Source: Novosphingobium profundi (GTDB lineage Bacteria; Pseudomonadota; Alphaproteobacteria; Sphingomonadales; Sphingomonadaceae). From it: a DNA stretch of 64,000 nt. Under the pieces are notes generated by a model. That model saw nothing but the letters and a program-made list of their open reading frames with translations, was not told where the DNA came from and did not search any database. Below, one piece after another: positions 9,216 through 17,800 of the stretch; position 1 is the first letter of the stretch; every line of letters begins with the position of its first letter. The stretch lies in NCBI RefSeq assembly GCF_018491765.1, contig NZ_JABWCU010000003.1, positions 124,001 through 188,000 of the forward strand, in the 5' to 3' direction. The position numbers and the translations under genes were made by a program.

Positions 9216-9753
9216 ACGCCGTGCCAGCGATGCGCTCGACACGTCGCTTGAACGACCGGAAACGTCGCCACCCCCTACAGATCGGGTCAATATGATTCAG
9301 ATAGAGCGCGCGTTCGGTCGGGAATTCGTCACGCCATCCTTGCAGATCCTTCGCCATATTGGCTTGATGGCAAAGATGACCCGCCGCATAGGCGAAGCGC
9401 GACTTGATCGCATAGGGCCGCCCGAGCGCCACCGTCCCCAGGGTGTCGATGAACTCGTGCGAGGCAGCCAGCTTCTCTTGGTCGGAGAGCTCGGTCGTGA
9501 CACGCGCCCATGTGCGCAGCCGATGCACGTCATGGGTCAGGTCGTTGATGATGTTCGCCAGCTCCGAAGCGTAATCGGACAGCATGCTGGAATAGGGCAT
9601 CCAGATGCCGCCGAGCGGGTCGGGTAACGTCCACCAGTGATAAGGCATGAAGCGCCCGCCAATCGCGCTATGGTCGAGCTCGTGCCGATAGGCGGTGTAG
9701 AGCCGGATCACGTCTTCGGACTGCTTGCGCGTAAACTGGTCCGGTTCACGCAT
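9127..9753 (-). CDS. Unknown protein with HEPN-like RxxxxH motif, 3' end probably truncated
   Basis: A protein of about 208 residues starting at ATG 9753 (MREPDQFTRKQSEDVI), overlapping the preceding nuclease gene by eight bases. No family is recognised with confidence. It is mostly helical, rich in Trp/His/Tyr (YHWWTLPDPLGG), and near the end carries EDFRNAYNHRF, an R-x4-H arrangement as in HEPN ribonuclease domains. The last ~15 residues overlap the end of the convergent helicase by 89 bases and look unrelated to either gene, so both genes probably lost their 3' ends in one deletion. The HEPN reading is a suggestion only. Confidence 0.6.
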   Translation of the reverse strand: MREPDQFTRKQSEDVIRLYTAYRHELDHSAIGGRFMPYHWWTLPDPLGGIWMPYSSMLSDYASELANIINDLTHDVHRLRTWARVTTELSDQEKLAASHEFIDTLGTVALGRPYAIKSRFAYAAGHLCHQANMAKDLQGWRDEFPTERALYLNHIDPICRGWRRFRSFKRRVERIAGTAFKEATEDFRNAYNHRFSALRGDPLERARL

Positions 9754-10534
9754 TGCGGCGCGCCCAGTTGACCACCGACCACACCAGATCATCGACCGTG
9801 CTGCTCCCGGCGGTGATGTCGCGGTGCGGCTCGATCCGATGATAGTCGCCGAGCGGCGCGGTCCCCTCAGTAAACCCCGTGCGGCGCGCGATAATGTTCT
9901 TGGTGCGTCGGTTTTCCTGCCAATAGGTCACGATGGCCCGGTGTTTCGGCTCGTTCGGACTGCCGGGATGCAGCGCTCGCGCCTCGGGAAAGTGCATGTG
10001 GCGGTGATGCGCGTGGAGCAGCGTGACATCGTAGAGCCGGGCGATGAAGGCACGCATCTCGTCGAGGCTGCCGGCTGTGCCGACATCCTTGCATTCGATC
10101 GCCACGCGCGGGCGCCCCACTGGAATGCCGCCCGCCTTGCGAATCTCGGTCCCGACACTGCTGGGCACGATGGAGATGTCGATCTCATGCGTCGCCGCGC
10201 TACGGCCAGCGAACTGGATGCCGTTCCATATCTCCCATTTCCTGCGCCGACCCCAGCGAAAGCCGATTACGCTGGCATTGCCGGGACCCGCCGAGCTCGC
10301 AGGAACGCCGGTCGGCGCGCCGCCGCGTTGAATGAAACGCCGGTCGGCGTCGCCGGAACGGATGGTCGTCCCGTCCGATCGCTGGAGCCACACGCTAAAG
10401 CCGGCGTCGCGCAAGCCGCGTGCGATGCTGGCCATCACGAATAGTTCGAAGATTCGCCCGGCGCCGGAGGCGTGTTCGAGGGTGGTGACCCGGCCTACGA
10501 TCGTGTCGAGCGCGGTTTGGACGGCCGGGATCAT
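9746..10534 (-). CDS. PD-(D/E)XK nuclease-like protein
   Basis: A 262-residue protein starting MIPAVQTALDTIV (ATG 10534, ATGA overlap with the upstream gene). It shows the restriction-endonuclease-like catalytic pattern: Glu30 in GRIFELFVM, Asp119 in HEIDISIV, and Glu147-x-Lys149 in VAIECKD. That is the layout of PD-(D/E)XK DNA nucleases. An arginine-rich GFRWGRRRKWE segment lies between. It sits in the middle of a three-gene overlapping operon next to a helicase, which suggests a DNA-targeting accessory or defence function. The exact family is not recognised. Confidence 0.65.
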   Translation of the reverse strand: MIPAVQTALDTIVGRVTTLEHASGAGRIFELFVMASIARGLRDAGFSVWLQRSDGTTIRSGDADRRFIQRGGAPTGVPASSAGPGNASVIGFRWGRRRKWEIWNGIQFAGRSAATHEIDISIVPSSVGTEIRKAGGIPVGRPRVAIECKDVGTAGSLDEMRAFIARLYDVTLLHAHHRHMHFPEARALHPGSPNEPKHRAIVTYWQENRRTKNIIARRTGFTEGTAPLGDYHRIEPHRDITAGSSTVDDLVWSVVNWARRNA

Positions 10535-11064
10535 ATTGTCGCCTGACCGCGCGTGCGCGTGGCCCACTCCGCCAACGCCGCCCGCAAAGCGGGAAATTCG
10601 TCGCGGGCACCAGCGACATCCTCACGACTGCTTTTGCGGTCGCCTTCGACATCAACCAGAACCAAAGCCGTGCCCTGCTCGGTTTTGGAAGATGCCGCTT
10701 GAGCTAGGTCTTGGGGATCCTCCGGCTCGTTCGTGGATTCGACAATGAAGTCGAGCGCTTCGATGGATGCCTGCAGCTGCTCCAGCGCGGTCTCGAGCCG
10801 CTCCTCGACATAGGCGGCCGCCCATTCCACCTGCTCGCCCGCCGGTATCGGCTCGGGCTCCGCCAGCAACACCTGCGGCTCGCCGCGGGCCTTGGGCTGG
10901 GCATCGCTGCGGATCGACTGCCGGGCGGCTGCAAGTACCTCTTCCGATTCCTCAGCTGTGCGGCCAAACCGAATGCCTTCGATCAGCTCGAAGGCCAGCC
11001 AATCCAGCCGTGCCGTCACCAACGTCTCGATCAATTCGAGTACGCGCGAGTCGAGGGTCGCCAC
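10531..11064 (-). CDS. Hypothetical acidic helical protein, first gene of nuclease operon
   Basis: A 177-residue protein of unknown family. The N-terminal 60 residues look helical (RVLELIETLVTARLDWLAFELIEGI), followed by acidic, Glu/Ala-rich helices (VEWAAAYVEERLETALEQLQASIEAL) likely to form coiled coils, and a low-complexity acidic C-terminus. Its stop overlaps the nuclease start by four bases, so the two are probably made together. It could be a partner or inhibitor of the nuclease; no motif proves a role. Confidence 0.6.
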   Translation of the reverse strand: MATLDSRVLELIETLVTARLDWLAFELIEGIRFGRTAEESEEVLAAARQSIRSDAQPKARGEPQVLLAEPEPIPAGEQVEWAAAYVEERLETALEQLQASIEALDFIVESTNEPEDPQDLAQAASSKTEQGTALVLVDVEGDRKSSREDVAGARDEFPALRAALAEWATRTRGQATI

Positions 11065-11188
11065 TGCTTCAGCCTCCAGTTAGATGATCCCGCAGGTTTA
11101 AAGTCGTGCCGGCGGACACGCCGCCTGTCATCGGCGCACCCAATTCCTATGTTGGCCGCACGGATTGTTCCAGCTCAAAGGATAACGC

Positions 11189-11779
11189 ATGGCTCGAAAC
11201 AAAAACCGGGGCTGGCCCAAGCCGCTATTGGCGATGATCGAAGCGTCCCATTCGCGTGAGGCGATGCAGCAATTTCGCGACTATGAGCTTGATGACCGAG
11301 CCTGGAGCATCTTCAAGGACATGAGCCAGGGGATGCTGACCGCCGTGCGTCCTGAAGGCAGCAGCTGCGTTATCATGAGCGCCCTGCTGGCAACGGCGCT
11401 GGAAGAGCCTCTGGGCACGGTGATCCCCGTGGTGGCCGGCGCGCTCAAGCTTGACGGCGAATATATGTACGGAGGCCATCGCACCGTCGACGGCAGGCGA
11501 ATCTTCTCGGAGAATGGCGCCGACTGGGATGGCCATTGCTGGATCTTGCTCGGCAACTACATCGTCGACATCTCGCTGGGGCGAACCGCCCGCCAAGGCC
11601 ATTGTCGGGCACCGCTGGCGCGCCGAGTACTGTCCGCGTTCGGAGAGCATGTGGGAATGATTGCCTTGCCTGAGTCCAGTGCAAGCGAGACGGGCCTGCT
11701 CTATCTGCCGCGATATGTTCTGACGTCCGATCAGGTCCTCGCGAACGCAGGCGGCGCCATGCAGAAGTTCGGCCTATAG
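11189..11779 (+). CDS. Unknown protein with Cys-His-Asp triad (transglutaminase/papain-like)
   Basis: A 196-residue protein with RBS AAGGATAA upstream of ATG 11189. I do not recognise a named family, but the order Cys60 (GSSCVIMSALLATAL), His116 (WDGHCWILLG) and Asp127 (NYIVDISLG) matches the catalytic layout of the transglutaminase-like/papain-like superfamily: Cys at a helix start, then His and Asp on successive strands. Such proteins act as peptidases, acyltransferases or deamidases. It is divergent from the nuclease operon, separated by 124 bases, and could share its regulation. Activity is inference. Confidence 0.6.
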   Translation: MARNKNRGWPKPLLAMIEASHSREAMQQFRDYELDDRAWSIFKDMSQGMLTAVRPEGSSCVIMSALLATALEEPLGTVIPVVAGALKLDGEYMYGGHRTVDGRRIFSENGADWDGHCWILLGNYIVDISLGRTARQGHCRAPLARRVLSAFGEHVGMIALPESSASETGLLYLPRYVLTSDQVLANAGGAMQKFGL

Positions 11780-12282
11780 GGGCTAGCGCCGCGTTTGCTT
11801 TTCAGCCCGGCTTGTTGCTGCGAAAGCTGCCGCCCACAACGTCGCCAACGTCAGCTTCTTTATTCTGGGCCCTCCAGACCGGACCGAGCGCTAGGTCCCA
11901 GGGCGGGCCGCTGACCTGGGCTCGTGTCACCGCAAAGGGAGCGTCGGCTTTCCAGGGGCGCTCGCCGGTAAGCTGATGGTCGCATAGGTCCCAAGGACTG
12001 GCACGCCTCGACTATTTTTCCGCGGCTGTCGAAGCTTTGAAGAAGGCGGCCTGGAACTGGTCATGATTGTGATGCGGGCCTGGCGATCTCTGCGTCGAAA
12101 GAGCGAGGTGCTTTTTGCAGGGGTAGGTCGATCTTGCATTTGCAATGTGTTCATCCCAACCGGACTCCAGCCTGTTTCACTTTGCTCACTTTTGAGAGGA
12201 GCTCCAGGAGTAGATGCCATGGCGCAACGCAAGACGAAGTCAGGACCGACGGCGTCTGAAACGATCGCCGCCGGTCTCGCCT
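11780..12282. other. 500 bp without a recognised gene
   Basis: Frames on both strands are short and without recognisable domains. The stretch lies between two converging genes (the Cys-His-Asp protein and HU). No obvious terminator with a T-run or repeat was found by eye. Confidence 0.4.
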
Positions 12283-12558
12283 TCAGCCGTTCAACTTGTC
12301 CTTGACCGCTTTTGCCGCGGTAAAGCTCAGCTTCTTGGATGCTGGGATCTGAATGGTTTCGCCGGTCGAGGGGTTGCGGCCTTCGCGAGCAGCCGTTTCC
12401 TTCACCTTGAACTTGCCGAAACCATTGAGCGAGATTTCCTCGCCGTCGGCTGCGGCCTGAGCGATGGCGGCAAATACGGCATCGACACTCTTGCGGGCAT
12501 CGGCTTTGCTTGCTCCGGTTTGCGTAGCAAGCTTCTCGGCCAGATCGGCGTTATTCAT
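12283..12558 (-). CDS. hup: HU-family DNA-binding protein
   Basis: A 91-residue HU protein. The HU/IHF signature is visible: MNNADLAEKLATQTGASKADARKSVDAVFAAI (dimer helices), then ISLNGFGKFKVKETAAREGRNPSTGETIQIPASKKLSFTAAKAVKD (the DNA-clamping beta-arm with the RNPSTGE/IPASK motif). HU bends and compacts DNA as a dimer. A mobile-element copy could serve replication or silencing of the element. It lies downstream of the vapBC and MNT-HEPN genes on the same strand, 47 bases after the latter. Intact and of normal length. Confidence 0.95.
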   Translation of the reverse strand: MNNADLAEKLATQTGASKADARKSVDAVFAAIAQAAADGEEISLNGFGKFKVKETAAREGRNPSTGETIQIPASKKLSFTAAKAVKDKLNG

Positions 12559-12605
12559 GTATCAACTCCTGTCTTGGTGCTGTGCAGTGCTTAGGGCGTG
12601 GCCGT

Positions 12606-13520
12606 CTATATCCTTGCCGCCAACTCGGCCAGTTTTTCCTGGCATAGCTCGTTGACGATCTCGCCCAAAATCTCGACGCGTTCGGAGAGGTAGATAAACT
12701 CCTCGTCCGTCATCTTGAATTGATCGGAATGCCGGGCCTTTACATAGGCGTCCTTGAGCTTGTTGAAGCGTGCTTCCTGCTTGCGGGTTTCTCGGGGCCA
12801 GGCATCGATCAAGCGCGGAGACAGCCGCTCCGCCAGTTGCCGCAGAAATTTGATGTTGTGGCTGTAGGGAGTGTAGAATGTGAAAACGAGTAACACGCAG
12901 TAGTAGAGGCGCTCGCAGGCTTGCTGGAGATTGTAAGCGGCGTCGGGATATTGTTTTGTCTCATAGCAGAATTGAAATATTTTTCGAGAAGCGATAGCCA
13001 ATTCGAACCATTGATTGTAATAGTCCGTCGCCATGTCGTAGGCTTGCTGGGGCGTCTTCGGCTTTGGCTTGTGCAGTTCGCGATCATCGGACTGGTAAAG
13101 GGCAATGCCATCACGCGCGATATCCATGAAGAAATAGCGGCCGTGCGCGAGCCCGTCGTTCACCTCCTGGAGGGTGTGGACGATGAAATTGACCGGAGTG
13201 CGCAGCCGATTGAGGATCATCGTCTCGCGATCGATGCGTTCCTCTGCCTTTTCCCAATATTCGAGCCTGTCGGTGAGTTCCTTCTGGTTGACGATGACAA
13301 GCAGATCGAAGTCTGAGCGGTAGCCTCTTTCGGTGTGCGGTTCATGCACCCAGCGTCCGGTGGCGTAGGACCCATAGAGTATGATCTTGAGGATGCGGCC
13401 AAGCTTGCGCTGGCCAGTCGGCTCGCCATGCGCATCTTCGAATTCCTCGAAAAGGATCTGTATGACCCGGTCGAGTTCACGCCGTTTGTTCACCGGCAGA
13501 TGGTCGATATCGGTTTTCAT
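12606..13520 (-). CDS. MNT-type nucleotidyltransferase fused to HEPN domain
   Basis: A 304-residue two-domain protein. The N-terminal half is a minimal nucleotidyltransferase (IILYGSYATGRW followed by RSDFDLLVIV, the GSxxxGR and DxD signatures). The C-terminal half is a HEPN domain, with a helical bundle and AYVKARHSDQFKM carrying an R-x-H motif. MNT and HEPN proteins usually form a two-gene type VII toxin-antitoxin pair in which the MNT enzyme AMPylates and blocks the HEPN RNase; here both are in one chain. The gene begins 10 bases after vapC and probably belongs to the same transcript. Confidence 0.8.
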   Translation of the reverse strand: MKTDIDHLPVNKRRELDRVIQILFEEFEDAHGEPTGQRKLGRILKIILYGSYATGRWVHEPHTERGYRSDFDLLVIVNQKELTDRLEYWEKAEERIDRETMILNRLRTPVNFIVHTLQEVNDGLAHGRYFFMDIARDGIALYQSDDRELHKPKPKTPQQAYDMATDYYNQWFELAIASRKIFQFCYETKQYPDAAYNLQQACERLYYCVLLVFTFYTPYSHNIKFLRQLAERLSPRLIDAWPRETRKQEARFNKLKDAYVKARHSDQFKMTDEEFIYLSERVEILGEIVNELCQEKLAELAARI

Positions 13521-13530
13521 CGCACTGGGG

Positions 13531-13938
13531 TCACTTCGACAAGCTTTGGGGAAGGGCGCTTTCCGCGTCAGTCAGGTGAAAACCGCTCCCCTTGAACAGC
13601 AACGGTTCGTCATAGGCCTTCGCCAGGGCGTAAGCGAAGCAGTCGCCATAATTGAGCTGTGCCGCGTGACGTCCGCTGCCGAAGTCGAAAAAGGCCTGTC
13701 TCGCGATCAAGCCTTGCTCAACCGTGACCGGCTCAACCCGGATGCCCGCTCGGCGCACGAAATTCTCGGCGTGGCGGGTTCCCTCTGGGCCGAGCTGTTT
13801 CTCGATCACGATCGTCAGCTCGACATAGGTGGCGACGCTGAGGCGGCAAATGTCGGCGTTCTGGATTATTGTGGTAAAGGTGGCTGCTTCCTCTTCGCCA
13901 TAGAGGATGGATATGAGTGCTGATGTGTCGATAATCAC
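13531..13938 (-). CDS. vapC: VapC-family PIN-domain toxin
   Basis: A 135-residue PIN ribonuclease. The acidic residues are at the expected places: [15 protein letters not shown] (Asp4), ATYVELTIV (Glu in helix 3), and [26 protein letters not shown] (Asp of GD, then the KGxxF end). VapC toxins cleave tRNA or rRNA. The start overlaps vapB by four bases. Length and residues are intact. Confidence 0.92.
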   Translation of the reverse strand: MIIDTSALISILYGEEEAATFTTIIQNADICRLSVATYVELTIVIEKQLGPEGTRHAENFVRRAGIRVEPVTVEQGLIARQAFFDFGSGRHAAQLNYGDCFAYALAKAYDEPLLFKGSGFHLTDAESALPQSLSK

Positions 13939-14189
13939 TTGGCGAGCCCATCGTTGTCGAACAACTCGTCCGCGTGAGGTGTGTGGGGCTTTTTCGCCAG
14001 TTCGGCTGAACGGGCTGCAATTGCAAGAAGGTCCGCAACACTGGCGCGCTCGCGTTGGCGCTCAATCCGGCCCAACCGGTCGCGCAGGGCTTCAACGACA
14101 ATACGTGTCATGGGTTCACCCGTCTCGCGCGCGATCGCTTGCGCCAGTCGATGCGCTTCGGGATCCTTGATGTTGAGGCTAGCGCCCAT
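13935..14189 (-). CDS. vapB: VapB-family antitoxin
   Basis: An 84-residue antitoxin of the PSK-type/VapB family ([39 protein letters not shown]). It has an N-terminal ribbon-helix-helix-like DNA-binding part and a C-terminal toxin-binding tail. It would neutralise VapC and repress the operon together with it. It is the first gene of the cluster vapB-vapC-MNT/HEPN-hup on the minus strand. Confidence 0.9.
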   Translation of the reverse strand: MGASLNIKDPEAHRLAQAIARETGEPMTRIVVEALRDRLGRIERQRERASVADLLAIAARSAELAKKPHTPHADELFDNDGLAK

Positions 14190-14349
14190 GACATTCTACC
14201 CATTTGTTCAATGATCTACCATTCTCTCAAATCGGCGCAGGAATGACCAGAACAAAATGAGACAATCTGTCTTGATTGGTCAGTTTTGCAGCGCCTTTGC
14301 TGGTCGATGCTCTTCGTTTCGCGTATGGTAAGGCGGAAAGGAACTTGCA

Positions 14350-14829
14350 GTGGATGCTGCCATCGAAGAGACACTGGCCGAAGCAGACACGGGGCGGCCG
14401 AGCCTTTCTGCCTGGCTCTGGCATCCTTGGTACGCCAAGCTTTGGTGGGCGGCCATTCCCTCGTGGTGGCTCGGCATGGCGATTTCCACACGGATACCGG
14501 TCCTCGAGCTCTTTTATGGCAGCGCTCTGGCGGGCATTCTCAATGTCGTGTTTTTTCCGATGACGGCGCTATTGGTCTTGCCTATCGGTTTTATGCGCGC
14601 GTGGCTCGATGGTCACATCGGCCAAGAGGGCGGTATCCCACTGAGTGAAGATGAAGAAGAAGAATTGATTTGCGCTCGGCAGCGGAGAGAAATGCATCAA
14701 CGGTTCATGGATAACCTCGGAATGGGGACAGATATGTTCGATCCCCGTTCGGGCGCGCTCTGGATCGGAAATCCCTTGAACCCGAACAATCCCGGCTACA
14801 TCAACCCACATACAGGCAAGCATCTCTAG
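14350..14829 (+). CDS. Hypothetical membrane protein at the end of the tra region
   Basis: A 159-residue protein starting at GTG 14350. Two hydrophobic segments (around residues 30-48 and 58-80) suggest an inner-membrane protein with a cytoplasmic C-terminal tail rich in charged residues, and it ends GYINPHTGKHL. No family is recognised. It converges with traG and overlaps its end by four bases. The YINPHTG-like end suggests a small accessory protein, but nothing shows a role in transfer. Confidence 0.6.
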   Translation: MDAAIEETLAEADTGRPSLSAWLWHPWYAKLWWAAIPSWWLGMAISTRIPVLELFYGSALAGILNVVFFPMTALLVLPIGFMRAWLDGHIGQEGGIPLSEDEEEELICARQRREMHQRFMDNLGMGTDMFDPRSGALWIGNPLNPNNPGYINPHTGKHL

Positions 14830-17800
14830 CGCTTCTTGTAAGCGCTATCTCCATCATCAGGGCTACCCGAAATGTCCGTCGAGAACGTGCCACTGCTTAA
14901 AACCGATCTCTGTTCCAACGAGGTCAACGGTCCCGTGATATCGAACGTGGCTCGCCCGTTGTCGGCATCTTGTAGGTAGCGATTGCGCAAACCTTCACTT
15001 CCTAGAATTCGATCGGACAGTTCGCGCGAGAAAGCTGCGGCCGGATTCTTGGAGCGAGCAGCGGCTCGCTCCGCAGCCGCAATGGAATTGCGCACGTCAT
15101 AGCTGACGATATCCAATGACGATTGAGCAGTTTCATTTATGCTGCCAACGTCTCGGCTTTCAAAGCCAACTTTGGCGCCAAACTGGCCTGTCGCAGTGCG
15201 GTCAGTTCTGTCAGTTGTGCTGCGTGTCCCAAGTTGCCTTCCTGCGGGTTTGCTACCTCGGCCTCCTGATGCTTGTGTGTCTGATGCGGCGATGACGGCA
15301 CCAGTATCGATGCCTACATTGGTACCCATTGCAGTTTGGTCTTGCGCTGAACGTGACAACGACCGCTGCCAACCAGTCTGGGCGATTGTTGCCTGTACAT
15401 CACGCTGAAGGGTGTCGGCGACTTGCGGTTTGAGGCGCCATTCGCCCTTGCGGTCCATCTCGAACCCGCCACGAAGCCAGTTGGCCAACTGGGCCTGCCC
15501 TCCAGACCCACCGCCCAAGAAATGCTCGATGGTGTCCGGGCCAGCCTGCTTGCCGGCCTCGAACCGGGTGCTGGTATCGCTGCGCGCGGATCGGCTGAAA
15601 TCGGTCCCGCTGGAGACCAGAAGGTCATTGTGGGCGAAACTGAAGCGCGCATGGCCGCCGTTGGCGATCGCGCCAAGCTGACTTTCGTTTATCAGTCCCG
15701 CCTTCCACAGGGCCGCCGCGCTCGCGGGCGTTAGGTTGAGGCCCAGGTCGCCATTCTGGTCCATGGCAAGCTCTCGCTTGGAAAGACGGACCCCGCTCGC
15801 CGCCAGCAGACCCTGCATGCGGGTAAGGCGCTCCCTCGCGACGATCTGTGTCAAGCGCGCGTTGCGGGCGCGATCCGCTATCCCCGGTGCGCCGCCTTCG
15901 CGCAGGTCGATCTGATTGCCCGCGGTGGCGCTGAGTGCCTGTATGAAGCTGTCGAGCCGGGCAGCCTCGCGCGTCGAGACGCCAGCAGCCGACGCACCCT
16001 GGGCGAAGCCGAAATTTTCCGATTGCCTGCGCTGTTCGCCAATCTGCGCGGCGCGGCGCGTACCGCTCGTGCCAACCTCGCGCTGCGCGTCGAGTTTGCC
16101 GGACCGTTCGGCGAAGTCGTAGCCCGCCGCGTCCCGCGTCCGGTCGTAGACGCTCGTCCCCTCGCGGCCCGCCTCCGCGGTCGCACCATCGGCCGTCCCG
16201 AGCTGTGTCGCGGCGGTGTAGCGCTCGAGCGCGGCGACCACTTGGGCCTCGTTACGCCCGGTCGCGGCGGAAAGCTGCGAGATGGCGGTGCTGCGGGCCT
16301 CGCCCGCGAGGGCCTGGAGGAAGCCGATCCGCCGTGCCGTCTCGTCCACCGACAGACCCAGCATCGCAGCCGCTTCCCGCTGCCCATGGTTGCCGCCGCT
16401 GCGCCAGCCTTGTTCGGTGGCGACATTCGCCCGTTCGATTCCGGCAACGCTGGTGCCTGCGTAGTCGCGTCGCCCCTCCATGGCCCCCGCCTGTATTTGC
16501 GCGGACGTCAGGTCGTCACGCAGCATCCTCTCCTGATCGAACGTATGGGCGATCAGTTTGGCGAAGGTCGGATCCGCCTGGGCCTCGCTGATCACGCCGC
16601 TGGCCTTGAGCCGGGCATCGTCGGGCGGATAGCCAGCGCGCTCGAAATGCCGCCGGGCCCCCTGCAGCATCATGCCATAGGCACGTTGATCGCCAAACGC
16701 GCGCCACTGGACAAGGTTCTGGCTGAAGGCCGCGAACGCCTTCTCGCCAACTTCGCCCTCGCCGAAATACCCTGTCCCGATTTGTCGCAGGGCGTCCGTC
16801 TGCGCAAATTGGTGGATTGCGCTTGTTGCCGCATTGGCCTGGACCTGGCGGGCGACTGCGGGGTCGGAAAGATCCCGGCCGGTGAGGGCGGGCGCCAGAC
16901 CGCCCAGTTGCCGCGAGCCTTCGATACCGCCCAGCGCGAAGGCCGTCGTGCCGGAGGTCCCGGGCTGTTCGCCAAGCACGTGACCCGCCTCGCCATACAA
17001 GCGGTTTGCGGTAAAGTTCGTGCGCTCGCCGAAATCGCCAAAGCGCGACGCGGCCGCCGCGCGCGAACCTGTCCCCATCGCCGACGCCTGGGCCTCCAGG
17101 GCAGACGCGCGGCCCTCGGCCGTCGCCATCGGCGATGCGGCGGCCACCGCCTGGCCGCTGATGCCGAGCGATCCCGAGGTAAAGGACGTGAACATGTTGC
17201 CACTGAAGCGAAACACCGTGAACACGAAAGCGCCCGCAAGGCCAGCCGCCGCCGAGCGGAAACTGCCAAAGATCGCCAGAGCCTTCATGGCCGCAGACGG
17301 CGCGAGCAGCCAGGTGTTGGCCGCTACGGCATTTGCGCGCAATACGGCGAGTGTTGCCATCGCGCGGCCCAGCGTGAGCTGATAAATCCCCGCGTCGATT
17401 ACCCCCCACAGCGCCACGAACACGAACATCCCGAGCGCGAAGCTCGCCACCCGCAAGTTGATGGGCGTCAGGATGAACAGCAGGGCGATCGGGATCATGA
17501 ACAACATGATCCCGAAAACCGTAGCGCGGATGGTCGGCATCCATTCGTTCGCAACCGACATGGTCGCAAGACCACTGGAGATCACCGCGCGATTGGCCAT
17601 CACCCGCGCAGCGCTCGCCGGTGAATCCTCGAACAGGACATCACCCACCGTGTTGCCGAGCAGAATGTGCGTGAGGAAACCCTGTGCACTCAACGACCGG
17701 CCCAGCATGGTCTCCCCCATGTCGCCGAGCCGCTCGCGGCAGCGCGCCATCTGCAGGGCATCATCTGTGTCGTAGCCGGTCCGGGCGCAGATCTGGCGGG

